Of a DNA stretch of 64,000 bases, positions 9,966-21,380 are shown piece by piece. The position numbers and the translations under genes were made by a program. The stretch covers positions 2,294,001 through 2,358,000 of the forward strand of contig OZ345372.1 of assembly GCA_977006965.1 (NCBI GenBank), given 5' to 3'. The stretch comes from Phymatolithon calcareum (taxonomy: Eukaryota; Rhodophyta; Florideophyceae; Hapalidiales). Below the pieces are notes generated by a model that saw nothing but the letters and a program-made list of their open reading frames with translations, was not told where the DNA came from and searched no databases. The stretch's first letter is position 1. Every line of letters begins with the position of its first letter.

Positions 9966-10290
9966 ATGCTTTCTTTCTTTCTTTATTGCAGAGAACGTTA
10001 GTTTAACGTCCGAACTTACCCTCGAGCAAGTTCTCATTGTTCAGAAATTTGAGTATCTCCATGGGTCTCTCCCTGCACAGATCTTCTACATTTTTGTTGC
10101 GTACTCTTCCTATGAATCGTTGTCGAGATACAGTCCGCCCAGAGCAGTGTAGGATCAGGTGCTCCACTGTCTCCTTAACGCCATATGGGCACATTTTACA
10201 CACCGGGTCGTAGAGTCGCGGTTTGTCCTCGCTGCGCCCATGATGAAAGCTTGCTACAATTGGGGAGCAATTCACTATGAGCTGATGGAG
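9966..10290 (-). pseudogene. LINE C-terminal fragment with zinc motif, family B
   Basis: Minus-strand remnant of a non-LTR element. It encodes a zinc-binding motif, CKMCPYG followed by EHLILHC (CxxC...HxxxC), followed by RQRFIGRVRN and a LEGKFGR end. The same protein segment occurs in a second copy at 44795-45105 (NMCPYGTREAVEQ, FIGRVRG, DLYRERLVETLKYLNN). There it lies downstream of an RNase H remnant, which identifies the family as a LINE with RNase H. The 3' end at 9966-9985 reads, on the coding strand, AATAAAGAAAGAAAGAAAG, so the tail is an AAAG microsatellite. Confidence 0.7.
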
Positions 10291-10429
10291 CAGATGCTTG
10301 ACGAAGTGCCCAAGGGCAACATCCCATCCCGTTTTTTACTGCAACGGGAGGAGTTTGAGAGGGCATGCGGGAGGGAAATACTCTATACTACCTGTAGCAT
10401 GGATAGAAATATATACTTAAGTATATGAC

Positions 10430-10869
10430 GAGACGAAAATTAATACCGTAGAGTAGCCACGTAGCAATGTGAAGTAGTGCACGCGCATAGCGACAGTGAA
10501 AAAGTATACTGGAGCAGTCTCTAATAATCAAGGCTGTAAAAAGAAGGCATTCGACCCGAAACAAAGGCGTGTAGGTCAATATCAAGGTTTTGTAAATCAC
10601 TCGTTTACGAAAAGAAGCCGGTTGAGAGACCTTAAGTTTCTCCATACATGGGCACGTCGTGACATGGAGCTTCTGTGACCTCTCATACGTCAAATGAGCA
10701 TGATTTATATTTTTTTCGAAAATGTATCGTTTATCACTTGGCTTTGTTGAAATTCCTTGTCTTGAGTGGGGCCACCGGCGTCTTTGAATATCGTAACTAA
10801 GTTGGTTTATTGAGAGGTTACCATGAGTCCGCGTTTGAGGAAAAGTCGACACATTTCTGAACATGTAAT
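10430..10869. other. Non-coding, nothing recognised
   Basis: No motif-bearing open frame. The 170-residue minus frame at 10388-10900 has no protein-like features and runs into the piggyBac-like terminal repeat, so I regard it as chance. Confidence 0.4.
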
Positions 10870-11567
10870 CTACTAATGTCCTGAAGGAAATTTCCCTCAA
10901 TTGAAGTATAAGATTTATTTTACTTTTTGCACATGAAAGCTACTCGCTATCGAGCACCAAGCTCATAGATTTCTTCAACATGCTTAATGAAGCGTAGAAG
11001 TACCACAAATGTTTAATGTGGCACTGTCAAACCTATTGCATGATAAGAATACGAGGGTCGACGTCTTCAATTTTCCAACTCTTCAGTTGTCTTGCACAAC
11101 AAATGTAGTCATCAGGACATCCTCAGTGTTTCGTTTCTTTTTAAGAGGCTTTGACACCGCTCTCGAATGTAAATGTACGTCCTAGAGCGACTAGACGTCG
11201 ACAAGTAATGCACGAGTCATATGTTATCGATGCGTTGCTTGGTCGGAACTTCCAGAATACCTTCGCTGTGTCATGTGCTGTTGACACTCTGCAATAAAAG
11301 CCAGCTAACAACCACGAAAATTGTCAGAAGATTTAGATGACCTCTATGAACTATAGGCGTACTTGTTGAATCTCTGCAGATCCAACACTCGCCAAGTATG
11401 AATCCGGCCATACAATGCCCATTATACCAGAGTATCCAGTGACTTCCGTTTCCATACCAACGATTTATGAACTAATCCATGCAAATGCGGTCCGACAAAG
11501 ACACAGTGCACTTTCTGCAGTCATGTATGGCATCGTCAGAGTTTGACCGAGCGACCAGTGGTACTGC
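10870..11567 (-). mobile_element. piggyBac-like element fragment A (left end)
   Basis: The left end is degenerate (CTACTAATGTCC, then AAATTTCCCTCAATTG) compared with the better-preserved end at 30852. The following 650 bp match the left halves of the copies at 19165, 30900, 43240 and 45265 (for example CTCTCGAATGTAAATGTACGTCCTAG, also at 19259 as CTCTCGAATGCAAATGTACGTTCTAG). The transposase remnant is on the minus strand. Homology stops near 11567, where unrelated sequence leading to the ORF at 11791 begins. Confidence 0.65.
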
Positions 11568-11790
11568 GTACACCATCCTTTCGTTCTCCAAAACCTACGG
11601 AGCAACGCGGCGTTGGCTTGCGGGGAGAAAGAGGGAAAATCTGGCCCACGTTGAGCAACTTTGCGAAGGCGGCGTGTCCGGTCTCTCATTGATTTACTTT
11701 TCAGTCGCAAGCGACGATCTAAAATCTCGTCATAGCTGCGCACTCGGGAAGGCGTGCTCTTCGTTGTGCACTGATTTCATTGTGTCAATA

Positions 11791-12987
11791 ATGATGTCGG
11801 CGCGCCAGGACTTTTTCGGAGCTACAAACACTGCTGCAGATGATTCGCCTGGAGGGAGGGAGAATCGGCCCATACCTGATTGTTTAAAGTCGTTTGGAGG
11901 AAAACGCGAGGCTACCCTTTTCGTTCAGGGAGTAATGGAACAGCTCGAGCGTACCAACCAGCTACCTATCCAGAGGGAGAGATCTAAGAGAGTACGTCCC
12001 TCTGTGGTGGCATCCGCACCGGTCAGGGCAAGCGAGGAACCCCTTCGTCCCTACCGTGAGATTGCGATACGGACTATTCGAACTGCTGTGCTGCGCGCCA
12101 TGAGCGACGGGAAGACTGCTGCAAGGCTGCACCTGTACAGATCGTTTCTGTTTGTTGTGGAAGAAGTCGCGAGGTATTCCAATCCCTCTTGTAGCGTTTC
12201 TGCCGGGCTAGAGGTTATTCTTTCGAATCCTGAATCGGACGAGGAGAGAGATGTTCCTGGAGTTCTAGACGGAACAGTCTGGGATATAGACGTGGCAGAA
12301 AAAGGCGAAAACGGATATCAAGTGAATAAGGAGGCATTGGACAGGCTAGGAGTTCTCTTTCCGAGCCTTAGCTTGACTTTGAAGTACAGAAGAAAATTTG
12401 TGGGGGTGCCGGCGTATGTACAAGTGAGCGACGCTATTACCGTGGGCAACGACGATCCTGGCAACGAGACATCGGCCGGAGCGGAAGGCGAATTATTCTT
12501 CGACGTGGAGGAGGTCGTGTCGTTGCATACGATTGCAACTGGCCTTCTTGTTGAGACGTATAAGATGCAGACGCACAAGGTTGTGCTTGGAGCCTCTGAA
12601 CTCTCTCTTCGTACAATTCACATCATGGCTATCGGATTGCGCGGATTAATTTTGAAGGTCCTGAAGAAGGAACTGTCGGAATTGGAGGTAGCAGCGCTGG
12701 GCGCGATTGAACATCGCTACCTGAACAAGGACGACGTTATTGCTACGGTTATTGTGGGAAATCGAAAAGACACTGAATCTGTCAGGAAGGTCCTAGAAAA
12801 GGAGCGCGCGTTCAAATTTTCCATGCCTTATAGCGAATATTGTGCGAGAAAGCGAGTTCAAGAGAATGAGCGCGCGGAGGCTGCCAGGAGGGAAGCTAGC
12901 ATAAGGTCAATTGCGGAGAACTCTGCTGATGCGCAGCATTGTGTGGCGGAAACGGAAGCAGATTATGGCATTTCGTGGATGGCCTAA
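11791..12987 (+). CDS. Hypothetical protein, 398 aa
   Basis: An intact open frame. The frame is open for 104 codons further upstream, but that part overlaps decayed piggyBac-like sequence, so I take the ATGATG at 11791. The protein is moderately charged with alternating hydrophobic and acidic stretches (FFDVEEVVSLHTIATGLLVE, ILKVLKKELSELEVAALGAI). It ends in a basic, helical, probably coiled segment (ARKRVQENERAEAARREASI). No signal peptide, membrane segment or known catalytic motif is visible. Being open while every neighbouring element is broken suggests either a host gene under selection or the accessory gene of a recently active element. The broken Tnp2-like transposase starts 1.9 kb downstream on the same strand. 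Confidence 0.6.
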   Translation: MMSARQDFFGATNTAADDSPGGRENRPIPDCLKSFGGKREATLFVQGVMEQLERTNQLPIQRERSKRVRPSVVASAPVRASEEPLRPYREIAIRTIRTAVLRAMSDGKTAARLHLYRSFLFVVEEVARYSNPSCSVSAGLEVILSNPESDEERDVPGVLDGTVWDIDVAEKGENGYQVNKEALDRLGVLFPSLSLTLKYRRKFVGVPAYVQVSDAITVGNDDPGNETSAGAEGELFFDVEEVVSLHTIATGLLVETYKMQTHKVVLGASELSLRTIHIMAIGLRGLILKVLKKELSELEVAALGAIEHRYLNKDDVIATVIVGNRKDTESVRKVLEKERAFKFSMPYSEYCARKRVQENERAEAARREASIRSIAENSADAQHCVAETEADYGISWMA

Positions 12988-13625
12988 GGATAGTGTATAG
13001 CCGAAGTTCTTGACGTTTTTTGTGCTATTGAATTCAGTGGGTCGCTTATTAGTTTGCTTTATCGAATGCTTTGTACTTATGGGGCTGGATGGAGTTGGTC
13101 CATTTCTATCGTATAAGAGGATATTGTAAATTGTATTTGAAATGCTCGCTGAGCCTCACACATTGGGAAACGGAGCTTCTTTTCAGAGTTCAATACACCT
13201 TTCGGATAACACCGCCATGTCGGAGTAGTATGACCGAAGACAATCAGGAGGTACACCAACCTTAACATTTCCGTCCTTCCTAGTCTAGCAGGTGACCAGA
13301 TCTGAGAATTCGCGGAACTAATGCCCAAAAGCTTGATAGTGTAGGTGCGCAGCTCGGAGAATTCTCAGCTGTGCCCATCTCACCCCTGTCATTACCTTCC
13401 TATCCCAAACTGCGTGCCGACCACCGATAACGGGACCCACGCCTGTGAACTACAATCACACCCGTTGAACCACTATGATCGATATCCCTTGATTTGCAGA
13501 TTCGGTAGCAACCTATAAGCGGGCCACACGCGTTGATATTCTTTCGCGCCTGAGATATGGACACGCGAGACGACATTTCGTGCCGACCGAAGTAAATATC
13601 GCCGAACTTACAGAATAATGTTTCT

Positions 13626-14456
13626 TTAAACCGCAGATCTTATAAAACGACTACCTACGGCAGGCAGGCTCGAAGCCGGCATCAATAAAAAAATTGGAAA
13701 AAGATGAAATAGTGCGGATGCGGTCAAGTAGAGCGAGGGGATACTAATAATTGTTTCAGAAAACAACCATTCACAGGAGTTGAGAAAATATTTTGCGCAG
13801 ACACAGTCAGCTTCCGCGCACGAATCACTACTGCGACCAAGAATTACATGTCTCGGACGTCCGTTGTCGTTTCCCTTGTCTGGGGCGTCAACTCCCATTA
13901 CTTGTACCGCCCGTAGTTGTCGTGAGGAGTTTTTCTTCTCCTTATACACGCCATCTTCCCGAACATCGACAGAGAGACCTAAAGCTTTGCAAAAGTCGAA
14001 ATAGGACGGAAACTGTAGATCGATTCGGCTGCATTTCTCTGGAGCGATTGAAAGCGCGTAAAACTGAGACGGATAAGGTTCACACCGAAATGACGCACTT
14101 AGAGAAAATGACGTGGCCAGCGTTCTAAAATCAGAGCAGACCTTAGTTTTCATAAGAACCTGCGTCACCGAAGTACCTGGACATAACTTCGACATAGGAA
14201 AAGCTCGCGAGAGCTCTACATGGCCTGTTCGCAGTGCATGTACAGTATTTAGACGCGCAAAGAGCAGAATCCTCTGCCGTATTTTCTCATCGTTACTGAC
14301 GGCGGACAAAGACGCGCTCAGTGTGGTTATTAGCCGAGTGTTTGCAGACAATCTTGCTGTGAGCGCATTGATGCGTGTTTGAAGGCTGGCTTGCTGGTAT
14401 TGAAGATTACGCACTTCTTCTCCAATTTTGACGATTTCTGAAGCTGGGATTTCCAT
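13626..14456 (-). CDS. Hypothetical coiled-coil protein
   Basis: A minus-strand frame of 276 residues from the first ATG (MEIPASEIVKIGEEV). Residues of about 5-70 form a strong coiled-coil candidate (EVRNLQYQQASLQTRINALT), followed by a Cys-containing middle part and a hydrophobic C-terminus (LYLTASALFHLFPIFLLMPA). The frame continues 25 codons upstream of this ATG without another Met. The last 50 residues look less protein-like, so the true stop may have been lost or the gene may be decaying. It lies between the ORF at 11791 and the Tnp2-like transposase and is divergent to the latter, with 410 bp between the starts. Confidence 0.4.
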   Translation of the reverse strand: MEIPASEIVKIGEEVRNLQYQQASLQTRINALTARLSANTRLITTLSASLSAVSNDEKIRQRILLFARLNTVHALRTGHVELSRAFPMSKLCPGTSVTQVLMKTKVCSDFRTLATSFSLSASFRCEPYPSQFYALSIAPEKCSRIDLQFPSYFDFCKALGLSVDVREDGVYKEKKNSSRQLRAVQVMGVDAPDKGNDNGRPRHVILGRSSDSCAEADCVCAKYFLNSCEWLFSETIISIPSLYLTASALFHLFPIFLLMPASSLPAVGSRFIRSAV

Positions 14457-14865
14457 TTTAAAACAGTAGAGACAAAATCCGTGTCGTCCTTCACGAGAAC
14501 TCTCGCGTGATGCCTGTACAACCAGTGACAAGAACAGAAATTGTCTTCGAAGTCAATTTCTGTACTTGTCTCTTCGCGTTCCATATTAGACAGTAATCCA
14601 TGGCTGTAGGGTAAACCACGGCGCGTACAGTCTGAAAACTGTGCATCTGCAACTTAGAAACTTTACATAAGTTGAGGCGAAGAGCAGTTTTTGGAACAAT
14701 AGACGATGTGTGCGTGGAGATCCAAGACGCAACACATAGAGCGACAGAAACGTTTGAACAGCATCCTTTACTGTTTTGCGCTCGAGCGATGAGTGATTAA
14801 TAACGAACCAAATCTCTCCCTTTTTTCCTCTTTGCTAACACTCGTCTGCGGAAGTTTTCGTACTC

Positions 14866-17800
14866 ATGAACCCAAATACCTCTCGTGTTCGGCGAAAAAG
14901 GCGAAGTCGTCGCCGTCTCACCGAAATACCACAATTTCTGCCTCAAACGTATCCTCAAGATGACACACATGCATCGCGGGCGATGTCGTCCAGGCATACA
15001 CACGTCCATCAAGATCTAGAACTAGAAGTTCACCTTGACTCTCGACACGAAGCCATAGTGCCAGAATTGGGCTTACCCTCCGCCGCGGATTGCACTCATC
15101 CATCTGACAGCTTGGGTGAAAAATTGGAGCACAATGAAGCAATCACTTCCTTTGGACTTAATGCCTCTATTCCTTGTGGTGAGCTGGAAGTTCAAAATGA
15201 TCCTGTCAGTGAAGAAAGCGTACACCCACACGAAGAAGCGTTTATTGATGAGCCATATGACGACATTGAAGACTAGCGACAGGAAATTGATCTCCCGATA
15301 GCAGAGTGTGCTGGACAAGTTTTGCTAGGCACCGATTCTGTTCTAAATAATACCGCTCTCATCCCTAACTGGCTAGTGCGCTGGTCTTTACTCATGACCA
15401 ATGGCAGTAGAAAAATGACCAAAGACACCTACCAGTCAGTGCGTAATTTTGTTGAAGCGCTTCATTTTGATGTGGAAGACCAGAAGATGAAACCAAAGAT
15501 CCCGCACTACTCGACGCTACATAAGACATACAAGCCACGTCTTTCAAATTATTTGGCGGTGCGTGGCCGGGACCATCAAGAGCGCGTAGACTTGACAAAG
15601 GCAGGAGCACGAAGCAAATCTAAAAATTCTAACGGTGATTCCCAAACCACAGTGCGCATCATTCTACCCAGTGAGTACGCCCGTGCAGATGTCGCTTCTC
15701 CAGAGGTGTGGCCTGCGCTTTATTCTACCAGCTTGTCCGCCTTAAGTGATGCATCTTCGTACTCCCCAGACTGTGTCGATACATGGCCGATCGTTTTTGC
15801 TAGAGACTGGTTCTACGGTCCTAACAAAGCAATGTGCGTTGACTGCCCCAGCTCTTCGGATCGCTCCTATGACTTCGCCGAAGTTGGTGATATTGTGGAT
15901 ATCCTCCTTCTTCAATCTCTGCCCTTGGTTGAGTCCGCCCTGCGTTGATTCGCTATACTCCCGTCGACTTCAGGCTTTTGCACCGGGTTGCGCGGATTGG
16001 TTTGCCATACGTTTAATGTTGGACATATCCAAAGATCAGAAGATCCGATGTTCTACGAAGAATACAAGTACACTCCCTCGCCTCGTGACCTTGAAATATC
16101 GAGCGTATTGTCCTTCGTTTCCTACACTTCTCCGATGGACAGCGTAACCGTTGAAATACCTGATCTACCGTTGAATTGGGCCTCGACGTAGATACCGAAG
16201 GTGACTGCTAGCGCTGGACTAAAAGGAAGAAAAGATCCCCAGAGATGGAGGCCGCGCTTAAAAACCGCCGTGTCGCTATGACGGATCGGAAATCACAAGA
16301 AGCAAGGGCTTGGGCGAGCTGGGAGAAGCCAATCTTTAAGCCAGGAGATTTCGTTGCATTAATACAACCTATCTCTTCCAAAATGAGTGGAAACTACGCA
16401 ATAGGCGGGAGATCAAACTCCACACTGCTAACAGACATTGAAAAGCAAGCTCGACTATGTGTCGTCCACCGATTCTGGACAGAATAGGAAGAGAAGAGGA
16501 GACACGTCTTCTACATTCCTGGAGGGATGAGCATGCAAGATTTGCAGCAAAACATGATTGGTGAGGCGACACGCCTTTCCAGCCTGTGCAGGCCTCTGTG
16601 TGACCATCCAAGAACTGTATCCATCGACGTGAGATCTATTGGCTTATTTAGAGCTCATGGTGGGAAACGTAGGCCCCAAAACTATACTCCCATCAGTAGT
16701 GAGGGAGTATTGCCCACTGGTGATCGCTACTTCATTTACCGATTCATATTTTTCTGGGACGGTTTCCAGATACAGACAGGGAAGCAGGCGTCAGGCGAGG
16801 GATTGTATATGCTCTGCATGAATCTTCCCCCCAACTCAAGATCATCGCCAAATGCTGTACGAATTTTGATCCTTTCCCCGCCTGGAGTGAAAACAACGGC
16901 GGCTCTCCTCCGAATATCACCTGACATTACTGAAGGGATGACGACTGGATTCCTTAACGTTGACGCTGAAGGTAACTGACGACGCATCCTTTTAGATTTT
17001 CTAGGGTGTGTAGGGGACACTCCAGCCATAAACTCTGTCCTCGACGTTCTTGGCCATACTGCCGCGGCATGCTGCCGTCTATGTCGATACACCCGTGTCT
17101 CTTCCACAATCGTCGGCAGCAGGTATACGGCAAATGAGGGGCTTGGCTGCCAAACTGCTACGTTCCGTGGCTTTTTACAACACGCAACAGTTCATGACAG
17201 TGGAGCAAAGAGAAACGTGCAACCGTCTGGGTATAAAACATAATCCAGACCCCGCACAACTACCTTTACATATGTTTCGCGCCGCGAATTTCGAGGCTCG
17301 GAACAGGATTCCTGTGACATCGTCAGGGCTTCAACTTTTGTCCCACCATCTAGATCCGTATCGCGCGTGCTTTGTTGCCCCGGACCACCTATTGACTGGG
17401 CACCTCAGGGACGCCATTACTCTTGCCTACCGACTGCTACCAAATGCAGAATGTCGAATGTCTGTGGAACAGTTCATGATGTCATTTTTAGTGGAAGCTG
17501 GTTTGCCTCCCCAGAACAGACTTTTTGATCCGGACAAAAAGGCTCTGTTCACCATGTCAATGACAGAAATGTATGCTCTCGCCATGATTGCAGAGCTGGC
17601 ATTTGTACACGGATGCTCTTCATTATCCAATTCAACTCGTGAGACACCTGCGTTAAACGAGACAACATCCGCAGCAGTTGCTATTGTCGGCCCTTTTTCA
17701 AATTTTATTGCTAAAATTTGGCGCAGACCGGAGTTGGAACGTGATGGACATACCGCTTGGGAGGATTTCATTCAACATGAAGGCATGATGAACATCTCAA

Positions 17801-18717
17801 ATATTCAGAACCACGTTGAAGAGCATATTGCCAAAATACGGAAGATATGCGCCTTCCCAGATGCTAGCACTTTAGCTCTGGAAGATTCTGACCTCCCTAA
17901 AACGGACAGGCTACGTATTTTGAAACATCAAAAAGAGTGTGTTATGGCCATCAAAATTTTGGACAAGCCCAACTTACACAGGCTCCGCGAGTTGGTCTAC
18001 ACAACATTGCCAATGGTGCCACACGTCTGCTATTCCGGGGAGTTGGTCCTATAAAAGGCTCATCAGTCTCTTAAAAGGGTTTTTAAGAGGTCGAAGAACA
18101 AGAATGTGCATATAACGTCGATCCACAGCGCTGCTATTTATGACTGGCAAGGAAGGCTGACTGCAGCTATCTCCGGGATTCATCATGGCGATAATAATTC
18201 TTTTCGACAGTGCATCCGTTTATTTTCAGGACGAGAGAGGGTGGAACTGTTGACCGGTGCATTGAACCGACGGTTCAAAGATCAAGTCATAATAACAATA
18301 GGGCCTCAAAAATTAATCGAAAAGGAGCTTCGTGCGCAAGGTCAATCTGTCTTGTCTCCTAGAAGAGGCAGGAAAGACTCATTATCATGGTCCATTCAAG
18401 CTCCATGGGAGGAGCTCTTCCCTCAAAGTTTGCAATCTCACCAAACAGGTAACCTAATATTCTCACAACTACAAGTGGCGTTTTCCGATGATATTAAGGA
18501 GTGGAGTGGCCACATGGGAGACTATGTCACATCAAAACACCAAGGAGGTGCCCCTGGGCCACCGTTATCGGCGCTAGGTCCATCTCTCACCCACAGTTCG
18601 GTCCGAAAGAATACGTGTTCCATGCGCAGCACCGATCGGAATGCAAGACGATATTCCGCCATTCTTGAAGATCGAGTTGAAAGAGATCGCTCCCAAAAGT
18701 GTCTCCCTCTTCAATGA
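14866..18717 (+). pseudogene. Tnp2/CACTA-like transposase, broken
   Basis: A chain of plus-strand open segments belongs to one gene. Frame 1 runs 14866-16191 with internal stops at 15274 and 15946. The next frame runs from 16245 with stops at about 16485 and 16977. Frame 1 resumes from about 17100 to 18717 with a stop at 18052. The core at 16720-17090 has the pattern of Tnp2-type transposases: FFWDGFQIQTGKQ, then LYMLCMNLPPNSR, ILILSPPGVK, DITEGMTTGF, then LLDFLGCVGDTPAIN and VLGHTAAACCRLC (NLP, PG-K, GD-PA-N and CxxC blocks). The acidic N-terminus (14866-15276) and the 17100-18717 part, with long polar helices, are unlike anything I recognise. At least four stops and two frame changes make it non-functional. 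No CACTA terminal repeats were found. Confidence 0.6.
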
Positions 18718-18719
18718 GA

Positions 18720-19164
18720 TGAAGCAATCGCTTAAAGGACTGTGCGATTTACGTCTTGTGAGTACCGCGGTGCCATGACATGCATGTCAGATCATCTGAA
18801 CTCCCCGCATAATTCACCCACTGTAGCCCCCATACTTTTCGAAACCATACACTGTACGAGCGCGAAAACTCCAGTTGCCCCAGTTTCCAGGGCATGCTTT
18901 TCCCCTTTAGCCCGTCTCATCCAAAACGCCGCCTGTGCAGCTTTGCAGTTGCAGCGACAGCTGTTCTCAGACTGCACATGTAGGTCTCTCGAACTGCATT
19001 CCTTCTTTTCTCATAGCTGCGTTGCTGTCACGCACTTCCAAGTCCACAATCTGCAAAAAAAATAAGTTGAAAACTTTGAATTCGCAGTTCTGTCAAAAAA
19101 TCACCATTTCATAGTTATCAAACCGTGATTTTTATGGTTTTCCGATAATTTTTCTCCTCTAGTG
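18720..19164. other. Non-coding tail of the Tnp2-like region
   Basis: The frame after the last open segment contains stops and low-complexity text. The A-rich stretch near 19050-19130 marks the transition to piggyBac-like sequence that starts at about 19165. No element end is identifiable. Confidence 0.35.
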
Positions 19165-20434
19165 AAACTCTGGAGTTGTTTTGCGCAGCAAAAGTAGCTA
19201 TCATGACCTCTGCAGTCATCCATTTATTTTTCTTAGAGGTAATGTGGCGCCAGCACTGCTCTCGAATGCAAATGTACGTTCTAGCGCGACTGAACATCGA
19301 CAAGTAATGCGCGTGTCAAATGCTGTCGAAGAGTTGATCGCCCGGCACTTCACAAAACCTTCACTGCGCATGTGCTGCTGACACACTGCATCGGCACCAG
19401 AGAATAATAGCCCGCTAGTAACCTAGAATATCGCCAGAAGAGTTAGATGACCAGTATAAACTATAGGCGCACTTCTTGAATCTCTGCAAAATCAGCACTC
19501 GCCAAGTATGAATCCACACATGCAATGCGCCTTATAGCGGCATACGCAGCTACAAGAAAGCACAGAACTGTCATTACGATGGCTGTCTCGCCTTCAAAAT
19601 CTCTTTGACACAGCGCGCTTTCTGTGGTCATTCTTGGGATCGACTTAATCTTGACCGAGCGACCGGCGGCACTTGTAGACACGCAATGATGCAGTGGCAC
19701 CACAAGCTGCAGGAATAGGCGACCTAAATTCCAGAATAGGTTCTGCGAGCAGGAAGCACGCAATATGCTTCCACCAAAGCCCATAGCTGGAAGGCAATCG
19801 GAAGCCTATTTAAGCAGTTCTCCCTTTGTAGTTTTAGTAGAGAGCATCTCATATTCTCATCGGCGAGAGATCACCCCTTTTCAAGATAAACCCATTCTTT
19901 ATCTTATCACTCCCAGTGATTACACACTGCGCAGAGTGCATGTCGCCTAATTCACTTGATTGCACTCTGAATGAAATCAACCGGAGGTATTCGGCCACCG
20001 GCATCCCTGTTTTGGAAGAAGAAGGGCGGGGAAAATACTTCTTCGGCCTGGTAGACTTCCAGCAAGCGCTCTCAGCGCCGAACTCAACTCATGCCATGAG
20101 GACGAATATTTCGAACAACTTAATAGGCTCTGTCACTGTAATCTCTTTACGCCCATTTCTTCTCAGCTTAGCAGACGTCCAAGCAGCAAGTTTTCGCTGG
20201 TAACTTGGGGAAACAATGTCACCACGCAATTGCACTTCGAATGAAGTCCAATACTAAAATTCTCGGATAAGAAGTCTCCGTTTAGAGTGCGAAGTTTCAG
20301 CAACTGAGAGTAAAGTCGTCCCTGTAACGGACATAGAACTTTCCGCTTGTACCTTGGCACCTAACGAGTGCACGTATTCGGCTCGCGGTCGGACGTGATG
20401 ACATGAAATTCCCAGTGCGACGGTTGGTCCCAAG

Positions 20435-21380
20435 CAGGGGTTGGTTAAAATGGATTGACATTGCAATGAATTGCAATCCTCAATAGAAATCGAAGACTGG
20501 GTCATTCTGCAGCATTGCAAGTTGCATTGCGCCATCTTTGGTGATTTCAATACCGATTGCTGAAGTGGCTACACTAATTTAGGTACCCTAACTATGTACC
20601 AGTTGTGCGCCAGCTGACCACGAATCTTCGACATCCCCGGCAACAGTACATGTAGGACATACTTTCATTGATTATACCGTGCTGGCTATTTACTTACAAC
20701 GTCACTGTCGACTCCATGTGATAACAATGATCTTTCCGAAAAAGAAAGGGACGCAGTGCCCACTCTGAAAGCTAAGTCGTTTAACGAAATTGTTACTCGT
20801 GTGGAAGAAGACATGCGACGGAGGCCCCGTCCATGGTACAGCGTCTTGCTAAGCGCCGTAAAACGGGAGGACGGGAGCAAGATTATGTCAACTGTGATTT
20901 TGTCATGGGTTCGGTTGCAGAGGTAGAGCGCCTCTGGAGTATTGCGAAATACGTTCTAACCGAGAACAGACCGAAGATGACTCCTCAACTGTTCGAAGCG
21001 CTAGTTTTCTTGACAGTTAACAACAGCTTTTGGGACGCGGAGCTGGTATGCAAAGCTATCACCGGGAATCGTTCGGAAAATGCGTAAGCGCGCATGAGAG
21101 GCCATGTAATTAACGTAGAAATGTCGTATAGTGTCTAATGGGAGTGCTTTGTGTCTTGTAGGTGGGCTTTGTAGTGCCTTGAATGTGTGGCTGTTTCTGT
21201 TGTAGTTTCTTATGCTTTACATGACCATTAACCGATATTCATGGCCCGAGATCATTGCAATTAGGATTTCTACGACTGCCAGTATTGGAATTGGCATTGC
21301 ATCGCCTTGTGAGACGCCTTCCGCATTGGGTATTGTATCTTTTTCTCCAATCGCTTGCAATGGCATTGTTCCGATCCCTG
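20435..21380 (+). mobile_element. hAT element, internally deleted (hAT-2)
   Basis: It starts CAGGGGTTGG and ends CCGATCCCTG (short inverted ends of the hAT type) and is flanked by a perfect 8-bp direct repeat, gtcccaag, at 20427-20434 and 21381-21388. The host piggyBac-like sequence is continuous across the site once the insertion and one repeat are removed (GGTCCCAAG also present at 32077 in copy D). Subterminal ATTGCAAT-rich motifs are shared with the hAT at 39881. Confidence 0.88.
20690..21087 (+). pseudogene. hAT transposase C-terminal dimerisation region
   Basis: Two frames together encode the end of a hAT transposase. The second frame (20833-21087) holds the dimerisation block VERLWSIAKYVLTENRPKMT, then LFEALVFLTVNNSFWDAELV, matching the hAT pattern of an RLxS segment followed by LxxLxxNxxxW. 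The first frame (about 20700-20830) contains an acidic helix (IVTRVEEDMRRRPRPW). A frameshift near 20835 separates them. The BED finger and catalytic core are missing. Confidence 0.7.

Noticed and set aside
11479-11790. Upstream start of the 11791-12987 gene (502 residues)
   Set aside because: The first 30 codons lie on the opposite strand of piggyBac-like sequence, and the rest of the extension has no protein-like features.
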